From: Polytrichum commune
Taxonomy: Eukaryota > Streptophyta > Polytrichopsida > Polytrichales > Polytrichaceae
DNA: 64,000 nucleotides
Reading direction: 5' to 3'
Assembly (NCBI GenBank): GCA_950295325.1
Contig: OX485803.1
Location: forward strand, 48,499,554 to 48,563,553
Shown: in pieces, positions 1 to 12,699 of the stretch
How the letters are laid out: each line of letters begins with the position of its first letter
How positions within the stretch are numbered: position 1 is the stretch's first letter
The notes under the pieces: generated by a model
The model's input: only the letters and a program-made list of their open reading frames with translations
Databases searched by the model: none
What the model was told of the DNA's origin: nothing
Program-made: the position numbers and the translations under genes

Positions 1-2110
1 TGATTTAATGAAATTGATGAATGATATGTTTACTATCACTATTTGTTTTTGTGATGCTAGATTTTTTTCGTAGTTTGTGGTGCCACAAACTTTTGGCTAA
101 TAATTTGCGCATCACTATTGTTTCAGGGGTAAAGTCATTTACCTTTTTATTTTCTCTTAATAAAAATAAAAATGTTTTTATATCAATTATTTCATTAGTT
201 TTTGAAACATTATCCTTGGCTAAAATCCTTCTTTTCAGTTCAGCAAGTCCATTTTTTCTCTTTGTAATTCACTGTCCTCTCATGTTTCTCCCTCACAAAT
301 TATTTTAGCTAATTTACTTTTAATTCAATAATTCATTTATTCTTAATTATTTCATTGTTTAAAATACAAAAATTGTGTATTAATACAAAAATTCCTATAA
401 TTTTGGGCATGATCCTTAAAGGTACTTCAGATTGTTTCATTATCAACCTTCATCTACCCTTCAAAATTCTAAATACCATTTCTACATACATTTTGATTGA
501 AGACTGAATAAAATTATAGTTTTCCTCTTTCCTGAATAATACAACATTTCCATCATTAAATAAATAATACATCCAAGGTCTCATCGGATATGCAACATCT
601 TCTATAAGTTTATATGGCTAAAACTCACTTTGTATGTATCCATGTCCAACTTTTGTAATTTGAAAAACAACCCAATCGTGAGGATTTTATTCCCAACCAA
701 ACTCATAATTCCATAACATACAATCAAGTCCAATAGTTTCCTATATAACGATTGAATGAAAAGACATTCTACAGTATAAGTCTTCTCTGCCAGTTACATG
801 AGCTAAAATATGAATATGTGATTCATCTATCGTCCTTTGATGTAAAATATGTCATCGATAAATTAACCAAACTAAAAATCCCTAAATCCAACATCAAATC
901 CCTCATGAAACATATACATCAAAACGCCATCAAATACCTCACATACCTAGTCCTAAATAAGAGAAAACTAGACAATAAACAAACCCCAGTCCCCCCGCCA
1001 TCGTAAAGTTGAACCTACTAATATAATATTAGAGCCCAAATCCCGTGGAGGCAAAACACCTTATATTGCATCACAAAACACCATGATCAACATAAGGTTA
1101 ACGGGCTCACATTCATGCCAATACCGAGATACGGGCGTTATTTTTTCTTTTCTTTTTCTTTCTACACATGTAAACTACCACAAATAAAAAATCGTACACT
1201 AGATTCATTTTGAAAGAAAAGGGGGGGGGGGGGGGAGAGAGAACTTGCATTTGATTTTCCATCATCCTTGAGTGGGCCTAGTTAAAACTACTCCCCCCCC
1301 CCCCCCCTCCCCCAAACTTCTTCCCCATAGTTCACATGGTCCCCAAGTGACCAATAATATAATCACTTGATTTTGGGGGTTTTTGGGTCTCGAACGCTAA
1401 TGTAAACCCACTAAAACTCTTTATTCTCCATCTTGAATTCCTTATTATCAAGTAATTTAGCTTTTGTGATAAGAGGGATCCTAATATAAGAAGAGAGTTT
1501 TTTTAAATGAGGGCAGTGAAGTGGAGGTTCTAATGGCTTCTCAAGTACACGGTGCCAACCACTTCTCTTGTCAAGTATTATCAGTCCCCACTCATACTCC
1601 TTTTAGGACGAGAAGCCATTCTTCAAGCCCGGGTTCGACCATGAGTCTCACATCATGTGCATTACGGTGTTTCGGACGCCAAGTATCTTGAGATCCGGAC
1701 CCTGACTTGAACCTAGAAGTGTTCTTGGATTTCACAAAAAGTTGAGTCTTTGGAGAAAGGCAAAATCACTGCTACAATAGAGTTATCTGCAAAGTTCATC
1801 GATCACTGAAGCACCAAACAAGGAATTCCGATTGCCATTCAAACTGTACACAATCTGCACTTGAACATTTCCATGGTTCTAGTACTTGGGAAAATATTCT
1901 GAAGGTTAAACTTTGCACAGACATTTGAGTGATGCGTGATAATGAGTTATCGATCGATGCAGGCTGAATTGTCCGTCGCTTGTGTGTGCAGATCAAAATA
2001 TCTGTTTCACCGATACCTACTTACACCTGGTGGTGAAAGAGGAGGAGCCATGGCAGGACAAATTAGGTCATCTTCTCCAACTATTGAAAGGCTCGCAATT
2101 TCGTGTGCAT
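1..2110. other. Intergenic, AT-rich, no gene recognised
   Basis: No coding region is supported here. The stretch is AT-rich and holds a run of about 15 G at 1221-1235, a run of about 16 C near 1292-1307, and one copy of a dispersed repeat at about 1045-1143. It ends downstream of the malate synthase stop codon, so the last few hundred bases probably include that gene's 3' UTR. Confidence 0.6.
1045..1143 (+). repeat. Dispersed repeat, copy 1 (second copy at 61019)
   Basis: This stretch matches 61019-61110 in the same orientation. Shared blocks include GGTTAACGGGCTCACATTCA and a terminal GGCGTTAT. In the 61-kb copy the left end (ATAACGCC) is the reverse complement of the right end (GGCGTTAT), which suggests a very small inverted-repeat element. 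The left end of this copy is more degenerate. Confidence 0.55.
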
Positions 2111-5100
2111 CTACATGCGAGCAGTGGGTGCAAATTGCACGATGCTGCGATACGCATCCAAGGTGAGGAAGTCATCCATCACCGGCGCTGTGCATTGCTT
2201 GGCAAACAACTTGGCAGCGTCGCGGTACCGGCCGTTCGCAAATTTGGCAGGCCCCACCTCTCGCTCAATCCTCACGAGCTCTTCGTCCAGCACCTGGGCG
2301 AACAATTCCTTCGTCACACGCACACCTGCAACCACACCAATAATCACAATTAAGGCTCACTCACAAAATCTAATCTAATGCTTATGCAACAGAACATGTG
2401 GTCGGTTATCAGGCCGTTCCTCGACTATTCCCCACCGTTACCCGTCATTCTGAAAGTAGTCAACAAGCGGCATGTTAAGTGGGCGGTGGTGGGGATGGCC
2501 CGGGAGCTGGGAAATTGATTCATATCCACGGCTGCAACATACCAGGACAGTTTGGACACACACTAAGGTAGACGTGTTTAATTTGGTTACTTATCTTGTC
2601 AGACACCTATATCTGATTGGCATGTCCTATGTTGTGTCTCCAAGAATAGATACCAAAAAGATATGTGTTTCAAAGAATTCGGATTGCATGCTAAAAGCAC
2701 GATAACAATTCTAGACTCCATACTCAACACAGTTGGGGGCATCTACATGACTATTTCATGAGAAAAATAATCTTCACTTGGAGAATGAATAAGATATCCG
2801 TATGAGCTCCGAAAAATATGAGGGAAGTGACTTCGGCTTCGATTTAAATTTGCTAACCATACTAATCACGTGTTTCATATCCTAGGAGAAGTGGTCTACT
2901 TGGGAAAAGTAGCCATTTAAAACCAATCTATCATAATTCAGTTGAGTTGAAATTGTATCCAGTGCATGAGGGTTGCACTGCTGCCTGCTGCTTTTTATTG
3001 CGAACAGGTTTTGTAGTTGAAAATGCAAACTACAGACTCTGAAAAGCATTTGAGATTGATAGTGCTTCTTCATTCAAGCGTTTCAAGGAAAAAGTGGCTT
3101 ATCCAGAGGTTTTGATGTTGACGAAATCGGAGTGACTCTGGATGTCGGGTTACAAATTTACCTGAAACAAGACCACCATCAAGAACCGCATTGTACTTAA
3201 TCCATTGCCAGTTCTGGACACGGCTGATTTCGGCGGTGGCCGCATCCTCCATGAGGCTGTATAGCGGCACAGAGCCTGTCCCGGTCATCCAAGCTGCTAG
3301 ATACTGCACTCCCACCCGGGTGTTCAACCGGAGACCTTCCAGAGATCGTTGCCCCTTCGGCATTTGGAGCAAATCTGCACAAATGACCTGCAAAACAAAG
3401 CACACACTTAGGGCAGGTTTGTTCCAAATTCCTTTGCACTAACTATGTAGTGCTCGAGTTGAGAGCTCGAACTTGCAATTTTCGGAAGTTCAATACTTGG
3501 AGTTGACAAGCTTTCATCCAAAGCTCAAACTATTTTTTTAAGAGCTTGACGAATCTTCAAGCTCAAAGCTATAGTTCAAGCAAGTGTAAAGCAGCCATGC
3601 CCAAAGTGAGATCAAGGAGGGAATGATAATATATAAAGAAGCATTCATAACAAGCCAAAGAATGCTTGAAAGCCCATTGACTTGGGGCCCACATAGGATC
3701 CATCAAGGGCACAATCTGAGCGTTGTAGGTCTAGTATAAACTTCAAGCTCTCAAGTTGAGAGTCGTGTGCAAAGTGGATTTAAGTGAACGAGCAGGCGTA
3801 AAAGGCACCTCGCCAGTGAGAAGGTTCCTTTCTTCGAGCTCTCAGCTCTCAGCTTGAGCACTAGTGGGCCTAACTAGGTAGTGCAATTTGTCAAGTGTTT
3901 CGTTTTATGTCAATTACCTGCACATCTTCACGTTTGACGTGTATCTGATGGTCTGAGGGCATGTTGGCGTCAAAGACTTCGAGGACTAGAGGAACAAGTC
4001 CAGGGTGTGCGGCCCAAGTGCCATCATGGCCCGCCTTCACTTCCCTCAGCTTGTCAGCCCTCACAAGAGCCGAAGCAGCTTCATTGGCTGCAGGGTTGTC
4101 TCTGATCGGAATCTGTGCTGCCTGCTCATTTAGCAATTCATCAGAATCATCATCAACAACCGGTTTCTGTCCAAAGTGCTCATCGAAATACTTTCACAAC
4201 TTTGTGCTCATTGTATGAGAGAATGATGGCAACCTTCAGCACACCCATGCCAATAACATCTACTAATACAAGGTGAAAGAACATCTAGAACTGATAATTC
4301 ACAGAACTTAGTAATAAGTAGTAGCAATTTTTATCAAGACAGCAAAATCGAATGATGGCATCCAGTAAAAAACTTCTCACTTACCATGCCACCCATGGCG
4401 TGTACACCTCGCTTGTGGCAAGTTTTAATCAACAATTCTGTGTAGCTCTTCAAAAAGTGCTGCGTCATCCCCACCTGCCCTCGACAGCCATGTCCCACGC
4501 TTAAGATTGTAATATAAATCAACTTCAAAATAACATCTACCGACCTTGCCAAACACCAGGATTACCACCTTGCAATATTCCTTGTTTAAGGCACCAATTA
4601 ACAGAAAGTAGAGCTGAATCGAATCATTCTTCATCATCAAAGATAACTTTGGTACTCACAAACTAAGAGGTACAAGTTACGAGGTATGCTGTGTTTCATA
4701 AAGAGCCATTTGATCATTGGATGCAAAAGAGAGGAGACAGTGAACTGCTGTGTGCAGTTCCACCTACCCCTGCACGATCAGGGAGCAGCCTGTCGGGGTG
4801 AGCTCGAACAGTCTTGATGAAACTGAAGATGTAGTCCCACCGTCCACAGTTCAGCCCTGCCGAGTGCTCACGGAGCTCATACAAAATCTCGTGCATCTGG
4901 AACACGGCAGGCAAGGTCTCAATGAGCACCGTGCCTCGGATACTTCCTCGAGGTACGCCATTTGAGTCTTCGGCATCCTCGAAGACGGAGTTCCATACAG
5001 CGGCTTCTCTGGAGTGCTGCATCTTCGGCAGGTAGAAGAAGGGGCCATATCCACCATGCCTGCAACAGACACTCGCAGTCCAAAATTAATTGAAATGCCT

Positions 5101-6532
5101 ACCTATGCAATCCTCACATATAATTCTGAACACGTCTAAAATGATCATTAGATTGCACGTAGTTGCAGGAATTTGCGTTTAGTTGGCTTACATGGAGGTA
5201 CGATGCTTTCAAGTTCAACGATATTACAAAACTAGTTGCAAAACTACTTCATTTCATTTGTGCTCAACTTCCAAAAGCTCAACTCTCAGCTGTTTAGACA
5301 GTTTTCGAGCAATGAACTGCTATTGGTGCAGTCAAGTCAAAATTACAATCTCAATCTTAGGTAGCACTAATACATATCTACTCTGATAAAATAGCAGCTG
5401 GAAAAGTTCGATCCAACTAACAAAGATTCCTGCTCTGTTTCCACAAACTTAACCTGAGAACAGAAAGCACGTAAGGGTATTTGAATTATGAGGGAGTGAT
5501 CATTACTTGGATCGGAAGCTGGAATGGTTGTGAAAGAAGTATAGGCCGAAGTCGACTAGAGCCGCAGTGGCAGGTTGTCCATCGATTTCAATGTGGGCTT
5601 CCTGCAGGTGCCACCCTCGAGGGCGGACCAGAAGAGTCGCGGTCTTGTTGTTGAGCTTGTAAGACTTGTTACGAGCTTTATCCTCGTAGGTGATCGTCCT
5701 GTTCACTGCGTCCCGCAAGTTGATTTGCCCGAGGACGATGTTCTCCCAGGTGGGTGACAGAGAATCCTCAAAATCTGCCTGCACTTCCAAATCATCAAAT
5801 AATCCGTCAAAACAAAGTTCCACCTTCAAAGCAAAGAAACTGCATCGAAAAACCTTTGAGCATGCCTTCACCTCCCATGCAAAAACTGCCACACGCAACT
5901 TGAGCTCAAGCAGAAGCTTGCGAGCTTGGTGAGCCAACCCCAAAAAAATCAGGCTTTAAATGTGCTTTAGAAGTTGGAGCTCTGTGTCAAGACTAATATT
6001 TTATCTATTCCCAAAATTTATCCCAGACTTGAACATGTAACACACGCTGGACAACCATTTCAGGAACATCCGAGGGTCAAAGGTTGCAAGCTTGAGATTC
6101 AGGTCAAGCTGCAAAGCTGAAATGGAATGTTCAGAAACTGGCCATGAACATTTTTGCGCCAGAGTTGAGGGCATTGATGATCATCTTGCGCTCCACTGGG
6201 CCAGTGATCTCCACTCTGCGGTCAGCGATGGCAGCAGGAGGGCCAGTGCAAGTCCAGTCACCTTCCCGGATGCTTTTTGTGGCCGGATCGAAGGCAGGGA
6301 GCTCCCCAGCGTCATAGCGCGCTTGCTGCTCCTTCCTGCACTCCAAAATGTACTTCACTCGAGGGCGAAACTTCCTCTCCAAATTTGCCACGAACTCCAG
6401 AGCCTCCCGTGTGAGGACTTTTTCGAATTCCGGCCTTGTCTGCCCTCGGATGCGCACTCCTGCTGGGTAAGGTGCGTCCCCTCTTGAGTTTTTTTTCTTG
6501 GGGAATAAGTCGTAACCCGTGCTAGAATCCAT
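2111..6532 (-). CDS. MLS: Malate synthase, glyoxysomal (7 exons)
   Basis: This enzyme condenses glyoxylate with acetyl-CoA to malate in the glyoxylate cycle of peroxisomes/glyoxysomes. Exons in gene order are 6532-6143, 5778-5507, 5059-4768, 4474-4385, 4121-3918, 3387-3162 and 2325-2111. They join in frame to 562 codons, the usual plant length. The family signature [16 protein letters not shown] lies at about residues 284-299. The conserved RPRGWHL arginine and the [12 protein letters not shown] segment are present; by homology D464 in the latter is the catalytic base. The last three residues are ARM, a weaker form of the peroxisomal targeting signal usually seen as SKL or SRL. All introns are GT-AG except the first, which fits the conserved ADFED sequence only if it is GC-AG. 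The start chosen is the first Met of exon 1, with an N-terminus close to known plant enzymes. Confidence 0.96.
3449..3866. repeat. Possible inverted-repeat element inside malate synthase intron 5
   Basis: The left side, beginning TAGTGCTCGAGTTGAGAGCT, is imperfectly repeated in reverse complement on the right side, read inward as TAGTGCTCAAGCTGAGAGCT. The stretch lies within the intron between exons 5 and 6. No clear target duplication was found, so the ends are approximate. It may instead be an unrelated run of AGCTC-rich sequence. Confidence 0.35.
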
Positions 6533-9500
6533 CGCGCCTCAGATGCAACACGCCCCACACAACTGCAGCATGAGAATCAAGGCGATGCAATCAATGGCGT
6601 TGAACCCACACAATACTGCAGTGAAGTAACCCAAAAATCATAGACATGAAAATTAAAGGTCAAAAAGGATATGAATGTTGCTACAAATAGAAACAAGATT
6701 CTTCAAGGTTTTTAAAAGAGCCAGGACAAAGATGAAAACGCTTACGACACTAGATGTCTTTCATATCTTTGTTTCTAAAAATTCTCCATGACCATTGTGA
6801 TTTTCGAAGCTCGAGGAAAAACTCAGGACTTTCACGACGTCAATCTAATCTAAACGCTTGCAACACACATGAAAATTTATAAATGAACCTATCGATGTTG
6901 AGAAGGGATGACAAAAAAAATCTCAATGACAGAAGTTCAAGTCCATCTCGTTATGCAGGAATTGAAACTAACCTATCAACAGGATTTCCAAGGATCCTCA
7001 ACCAGGAGCTCCTAAAGTGTGAAGGAAACCTGTGCAATGAAAATCTAACTGTTCCTGGGATAGAAGACAATGAGGTTTGAGAAGTGTAGCTGCAGGCTGC
7101 ACTTGACGAGGGATCTTGCAGATCGTAATGCTAGTGTAAAAGAGAGGGATGAGGTTGACGGTGCCAAGTCGGATTGCCACGTGATGATGTGTGCCGTATC
7201 TTTCTCATTTATTCTTGACGTGCTAAATCGGTGCCCCCCTCTTTTTCACCATGACAGCAGTTACCTAGAGACCCAGCTTGGGACCACAAGTGCCGCCTCA
7301 GCTGGGCCCTATTTACCTTGCTTCTTTCTTATTAAAACGCTCTTCCTACTAAGAAAACAGTGGTGGCTCCATCTTTCCCACATTTATAAGTCCGTAAGTT
7401 ACTGTAGCACTAGAACAGTGAAGTTGGGATTTGGAAACTGCCCAAGTTCTGAGAGTTAGTACTTTTGAGTCATTAGAGATGGAGTATATTCCAAAATACA
7501 AAATTCTATTGGTCCACGGTTCATTTATTTCACCATGTCTAGACATGACTACACTAGATATTGTGCTTGGTGCCATATGGTATTTTAAGTAACTGTTGTA
7601 ACTTTTCTAATGACAATGAATTGATACAGAATGTTCTTCATTCACACCTCCACACTATGGATAAGAATCTTCTTATGAATAAGTTTACAAGTATTCTCAC
7701 CCCAACTTACTTTTAGCTCACCCAAATGACAATTTTTGAAACAAAGTTTGGTATTTGTGCATCCTAACATTTATGTAACGGTATATTGGTCATGGATGAT
7801 TGAAATTTAGATGAAAAATCACTTAGTAAGGGACAGTAATTGCAACATTGGAATTCTATACTGTCCAAATATTTTAATAAGGATTGACAAATAATGTCTG
7901 GTTTACATTTATTGTTGATGACGCTACACGTCACCAATTAGTATTGAGCAAGAGAATATTTCGGTGACACTGATTATAATATTCAGTGTAGTAGAGATAT
8001 GCAGATAAGGATTCCCCTGTGGCAAAAACGGTGCAGTGGGCCCCTGAGACGGCACCAGAGACGCTTCCCCACGAAATTCCTGCTATCCGGTGGTCACAGA
8101 CAAAAGCATTCTCCGAATGTGAGTTGTTGAAAACGGTGTGGCAGCGCTTCTCACTGATGATTCACCGATACGGGAGCATGATGGGTTAGCTGTGACAAGG
8201 TAGGGTAAAGTGCCCAGTGGCCTCGGTGGTCCTGAGTCTACTGTCACCTTTTTACTTTTCAACTTAAAGGACACCTCGTTTCATTGTTCTGTACATGGTT
8301 TACTTGTTGGTTGCAATTTTAACTTGGACCCTCTGATGACTCGGTTCAGGTCCCTCGCACAATGATTTTGAAATATTTACCGGATACAAGTTGCTATTGC
8401 TTCGACTAAGTGTGGGTCATGCAAATAATTTGCTTTGAATGCTGAAAACATTTGTGAAGTGGAAGTTTTATGAGCTTCACCCGAAACTCAGAAGAAACAC
8501 CAAACATGTGGTCTACAGTTTTTGATTCTGTGGAGGCGCGAGTCTGAACAGGAAGAGCGGACACCAAAGCAGACATATGAAGTCACTTGTAGACCTCTGA
8601 ATGTTTGCATGCCATCCATGTGCTCCTGTAGGGACTCTTGCTTTGTAAGATGTGATGCTTTCTTTCATGTCTCTAATGGAGTGGAGGAACTTTGATAACA
8701 ATTTAAAAGAGGCCACGTGCTAGGATTTGTCAGACTAAGTGGTAGACAACAATCAACATACTCACACTCACAGAATCATACATTCAAGTTGGTCCATCAT
8801 TTAATGAGGTTGAAAACCCTCATGAGCCAACTCCAAGAAATCTTGTCTAAAGTGACTGGTCTTGGGACCGTGTCATATTTGCAAAGGTGTTCAACAGAAC
8901 AGGATCCAAGTATACCGTCCAGACCTTGCAAATCAGAATTCTTGAGATGACTGCAATACATGCTGGGAATTTCGATAGCTCACAATCACCGTCCCTTGCT
9001 TCACCTTGAAACTTGTACACCAATAAACCTGCTCTACTTATCACTATCTTCAGATTATCCAATCAGGTAATACTCTATCTGCAGGTTACTCATCTGTGCT
9101 TTAAGATAAGGGAAAATTTACCGGTACTGCAATGTAGTCTAAACGCTACCCCTAAAATTTGCAATAATGAAGTTCTGCCTGAAGCTCTGTTGAGAGTGAT
9201 GACAGTAAAGAGGGTGCTGCATTTCAATTCCATTCCCAAGCTTCCTGATCTTAACCCTGGGTTCCTGGACCTGGAACGATGAGGCCCGATAGATGTGATC
9301 AAAGTACAGAGTATGACAATTGAGCCAGTTGAAACAAGAGGATTTTGTCAAGCCTTACCTCTGGAATGAACCCAACAAACAAGAACTGCAGTTCAAAGTC
9401 ACTAGCTGATATACTAATACACTGCCACCCGCACCTCTGAATACCAGGCCACTTCTTCCAAGAGTCGAATGTATGTATAACTTGCGTGTGTTGCTATTAC

Positions 9501-10024
9501 AGAAAGTAAGCAATATTTCAGCCTCACAAATTCTGCTGTTCAAGCCCAGCCACTTCAAATCTCAGCGGGTAGAGTGACAGCAATAAATCAAGCATGTGTG
9601 ATATGGTCCTCACCTAGAGAACTGTTTGTTGGGATCTTTGCATTCCAACAATACAGCTTACAATCTACATCAGCTTGATCCAGTGTAGCCAACAAAGGTG
9701 ACATCCCACGTGAACTATGCTTGAAGCAGAACTTGCAGAAGCAAATTGAGGATACTTGGGAATGAAGATACCTTGACTGAGCCTCTACAGTTGAAACAAG
9801 TTTCTTACGAGACTCAAACGCAGATGAAAGGAGCCTCCGGCTTTGGCTAAGAATATAGGTAGATGAATATGTACAACTTCCAATGTGGAACGTGGGCTGC
9901 TGGGAAATATAACACTTCCTGCATGGACCAACTTACCTTGCTCGAGCACGCATCTGCTGGGATGCTAATATAACATTCACACCAAGTCCCCAGATTGGAC
10001 ACCTCTACTATACCAGATGATGAG
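6533..10024. other. Intergenic between two divergent-end minus-strand genes
   Basis: No protein family is recognisable on either strand. The right side (about 9.6-10.0 kb) is probably the 3' UTR of the F-box gene. The left side (about 6.5-7.2 kb) should hold the promoter and 5' UTR of malate synthase. No convincing core promoter motif was identified by eye. Confidence 0.5.
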
Positions 10025-12511
10025 TTAGACTGGCGAATCCAGCCTTGGGCTGAAGGGGAACCCAATGGTAGACCGGTAGTCCTCGATATCAGTAAGCAAA
10101 GGGCAGCTAGGAACCCATCGCCATGACCTCTTGATGAAGTCGTACACCAAGGCGTGTGGGCACTTATAACTTGTTAGGCAAATGAGATCATTATGGCCAA
10201 CACACATGAAGTCTCCATTCCTTGAATCTTTCAAAAACCGCTTACAAAGTGTGTGAGGCATTCGAACAACTTCCACCCAGTTCATTGTACTTTGTTCAAG
10301 CTCCCATATCCTTATGTTCTTTGGGATTGCATGCTTCTTCAAGCCCCCGACCATGAGTAGGCGCCGTTGGCATCCCACCAGGTGAGGTGACGTGAGAAAG
10401 GAGGGCATAGGGGCCCGAACAACACTCCACACACCATGTTGCATGTTGAAGGCTATCACCCCATAGGGATCTCGGGTAACCCAGAAATGAAAGCCATTGC
10501 AAAATGCATTACGGAGTGTATAATTGGCAATCGGCAAATGGTTTCCAGTTATACGCCAGCAATTTGAGAGGGAGTCATATACTTCTGTCCTTACATTATC
10601 CTCATAATAGTCACCTGCCACCACAATCTTGTAGGCTCGTGTCACTGGGTCAACCACCATGCCTACGAGATTTGGGAATCGCTTGTGTAACATGGGGGGC
10701 AGCTCTCTCCATCTAACAACCCAGAACTCTTTGTTTAATAAGAGAGACATTACATCACCCATGGCATCAACAACGATTTGTGAACAGAACGAAGTGCAGT
10801 GTAAGTTCTTGACTGCATGAAATGACCATTGAGAACTAAGAATAACAAGTTCAAAATATTTCTCATTTGTGTCAACAGAACCCCCTCTTGCGAAAATCCA
10901 TGACATGAAACGCCAATTTATACTCATAAAAATGATCTCTTTATTGCATAGTACGAAGTAACATTTCTTGGGGAGATTCTCTGAACAATACTCATCAGCT
11001 TGACGTAAAATGACTGCTATTGTATCTTTATGATTCAGCTAAAGTACTGGGACAATGTATCAAGGACACCTAATAACTCTCCAGCTCTGATGAAGATGGC
11101 ATCCTAAGGTAAGAACCTAACCATATTTGACAAGAAGCAGGAATATCATGGCAAGGATTTTGGCCCTCTTAAGAATGGCTTCTTAGTTTTACTAAGACAT
11201 AAAATACTCTTATGCATCCTAATAGTGAGATTTCATATTTGTACTATTCATACTGAAGTAACATTGTAATGATCTTATCTTGTGCAAGCACTGATTAAAA
11301 TCTCCTGCTCATAACAGTTCCTCCTGATAACCTAAAAGCCACAACCTAAAAGAAAGTTCACTCTTGAACTGCATGTGAACAGCCTTCAAAGGTCCTTGGA
11401 GCATCAAGAAGAGAATCAACACCCTTTTCAAGGCCCAGGCCAAACATTGAGTAATGAAATTTTTAAAAGGAGCTTTCAGGTTCATGTTCTAGGTTTAAGT
11501 CTATGTTTGATGTTTTAAGAGAATGAAATGTAAGGAATTAGCAAATACATTACATTGTGAAGAAAAGGGCTCGTTAATAATGACTTACCTGCGTGTCAAG
11601 GGGTTACAAACTGACAAGCTCGGATAGGCGCTGACACCACAGAAACACAGTAGACCCCCTGCTGCAGCACAAGGGAACTTCGTCTCATAGTGGAAAAACG
11701 TGAAGGGGATTCGGTGCCACAGATTCGAAGCAGGATTGTAAACAGAACACATGCTTCGATCTTTTGCCTCAAACATAAGGAAGCATGGATCTGGTGAGGG
11801 AACCCGCCGATACATCTCCAAGAAACTATGAGAGTACATTACAGAGTTCCACCTAGCAGTCAATGAGATAAAAACCACTTCATCAATTCAAAGGCACTAG
11901 CATATAAGGTCACACAATTTATTCTCAATATTTGATAACTCGAAGACAGAGCTACGACCTCTAAACCATGCCTTCCAACACTGTTGACTTTTCACCCAGC
12001 AATACTTTGCCCCAGCTCATGAGCTAATTAATGATGAAATTGGAGTGTTTCTGCAGTCTTAACTAAATAGACTTAGAAGCAATGTGCTTGATTGAAAACG
12101 CAATGTGCTTGATTGAAAACGCAATGTACTTCCTCTCCCTATCCTTGAGGCAATCATGCACAGACAGACAAGTGGACCTGCCACGACATTGGAAGAATGG
12201 AGCGAGGTGTAAGTTAAGTTATACCGTTTGCAGACGGTGCAAGCTCGGGCAAAAGCAGGGAAGGGCAGCCATGCAAGAATGCGGTCCTGGAGGTCCTCGG
12301 GAAGAGTCCCCCACAAGGCCTCATCCATGGGCGCCACATTGGGCGGGTCCGTCTCCATCTGAGTCGACCCTGCCACTCCCGCCCCCTCATCGTCCCCCTT
12401 GTCATCCGACAGTGAGGCCGGTGCTACTTGCGGCTCCCCGCCACTGGACAGAGACGTCCGCCCATGGCCACCGCTGCCCTCCAAATACACTCCGTGTGAC
12501 GTGCTACTCAT
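10025..12511 (-). CDS. F-box/kelch-repeat-like protein (3 exons)
   Basis: This is a probable substrate receptor of an SCF ubiquitin ligase. Exons in gene order are 12511-12225, 11852-11589 and 10712-10025. They join in frame to 412 codons with GT-AG introns. After an acidic, Gly/Ser-rich N-terminus of about 60 residues comes an F-box at about residues 67-105 (WGTLPEDLQDRILAWLPFP, then the CTVCKRW core completed across the first splice site). The C-terminal part has the pattern of plant kelch-associated F-box proteins: SVYNPASNLWHRIP, VCNPLTRRWRELPP, EVYDSLSNCWRITG and VGCQRRLLMVGG. Tryptophan spacing suggests a degenerate beta-propeller. The closest remembered families are the HAWAIIAN SKIRT, At5g15710 and FBX6/LCR types, without a firm assignment. 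The frame stays open upstream of the chosen Met, so translation could begin up to about 54 codons earlier. Confidence 0.88.
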
Positions 12512-12699
12512 TATTATGCTGCTGAACTCCTGCTGCAATTCGCCATTCTCTGTACTATTCCCATCCTCTTCTTCTTTTCGTCCCAGCAACCACCTCAACT
12601 CTATGCTCTCTACTCCCCTTCTCTTCTTCGTCACAGCTCCAGTACACCTCCAGCCATAGCTACATCGCCACACGGCAACAAAACCCGCACAAAACCCAC

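Noticed and set aside
1628-1638. B-box-like GGGTTCGACC on the plus strand
   Set aside because: No A-box at a suitable distance and no tRNA fold; no second copy was seen, so neither a tRNA nor a SINE is supported here.
6131-6142. Malate synthase exon 1 running on to ASF and a stop
   Set aside because: That reading goes past the conserved ADFED junction into the intron; exon 2 continues the family sequence at 5778.
12082-12659. Long open frames on the plus strand opposite the F-box gene
   Set aside because: They lie antisense to the conserved first F-box exon and have no domain. They are explained by the GC-rich codons of the real gene.
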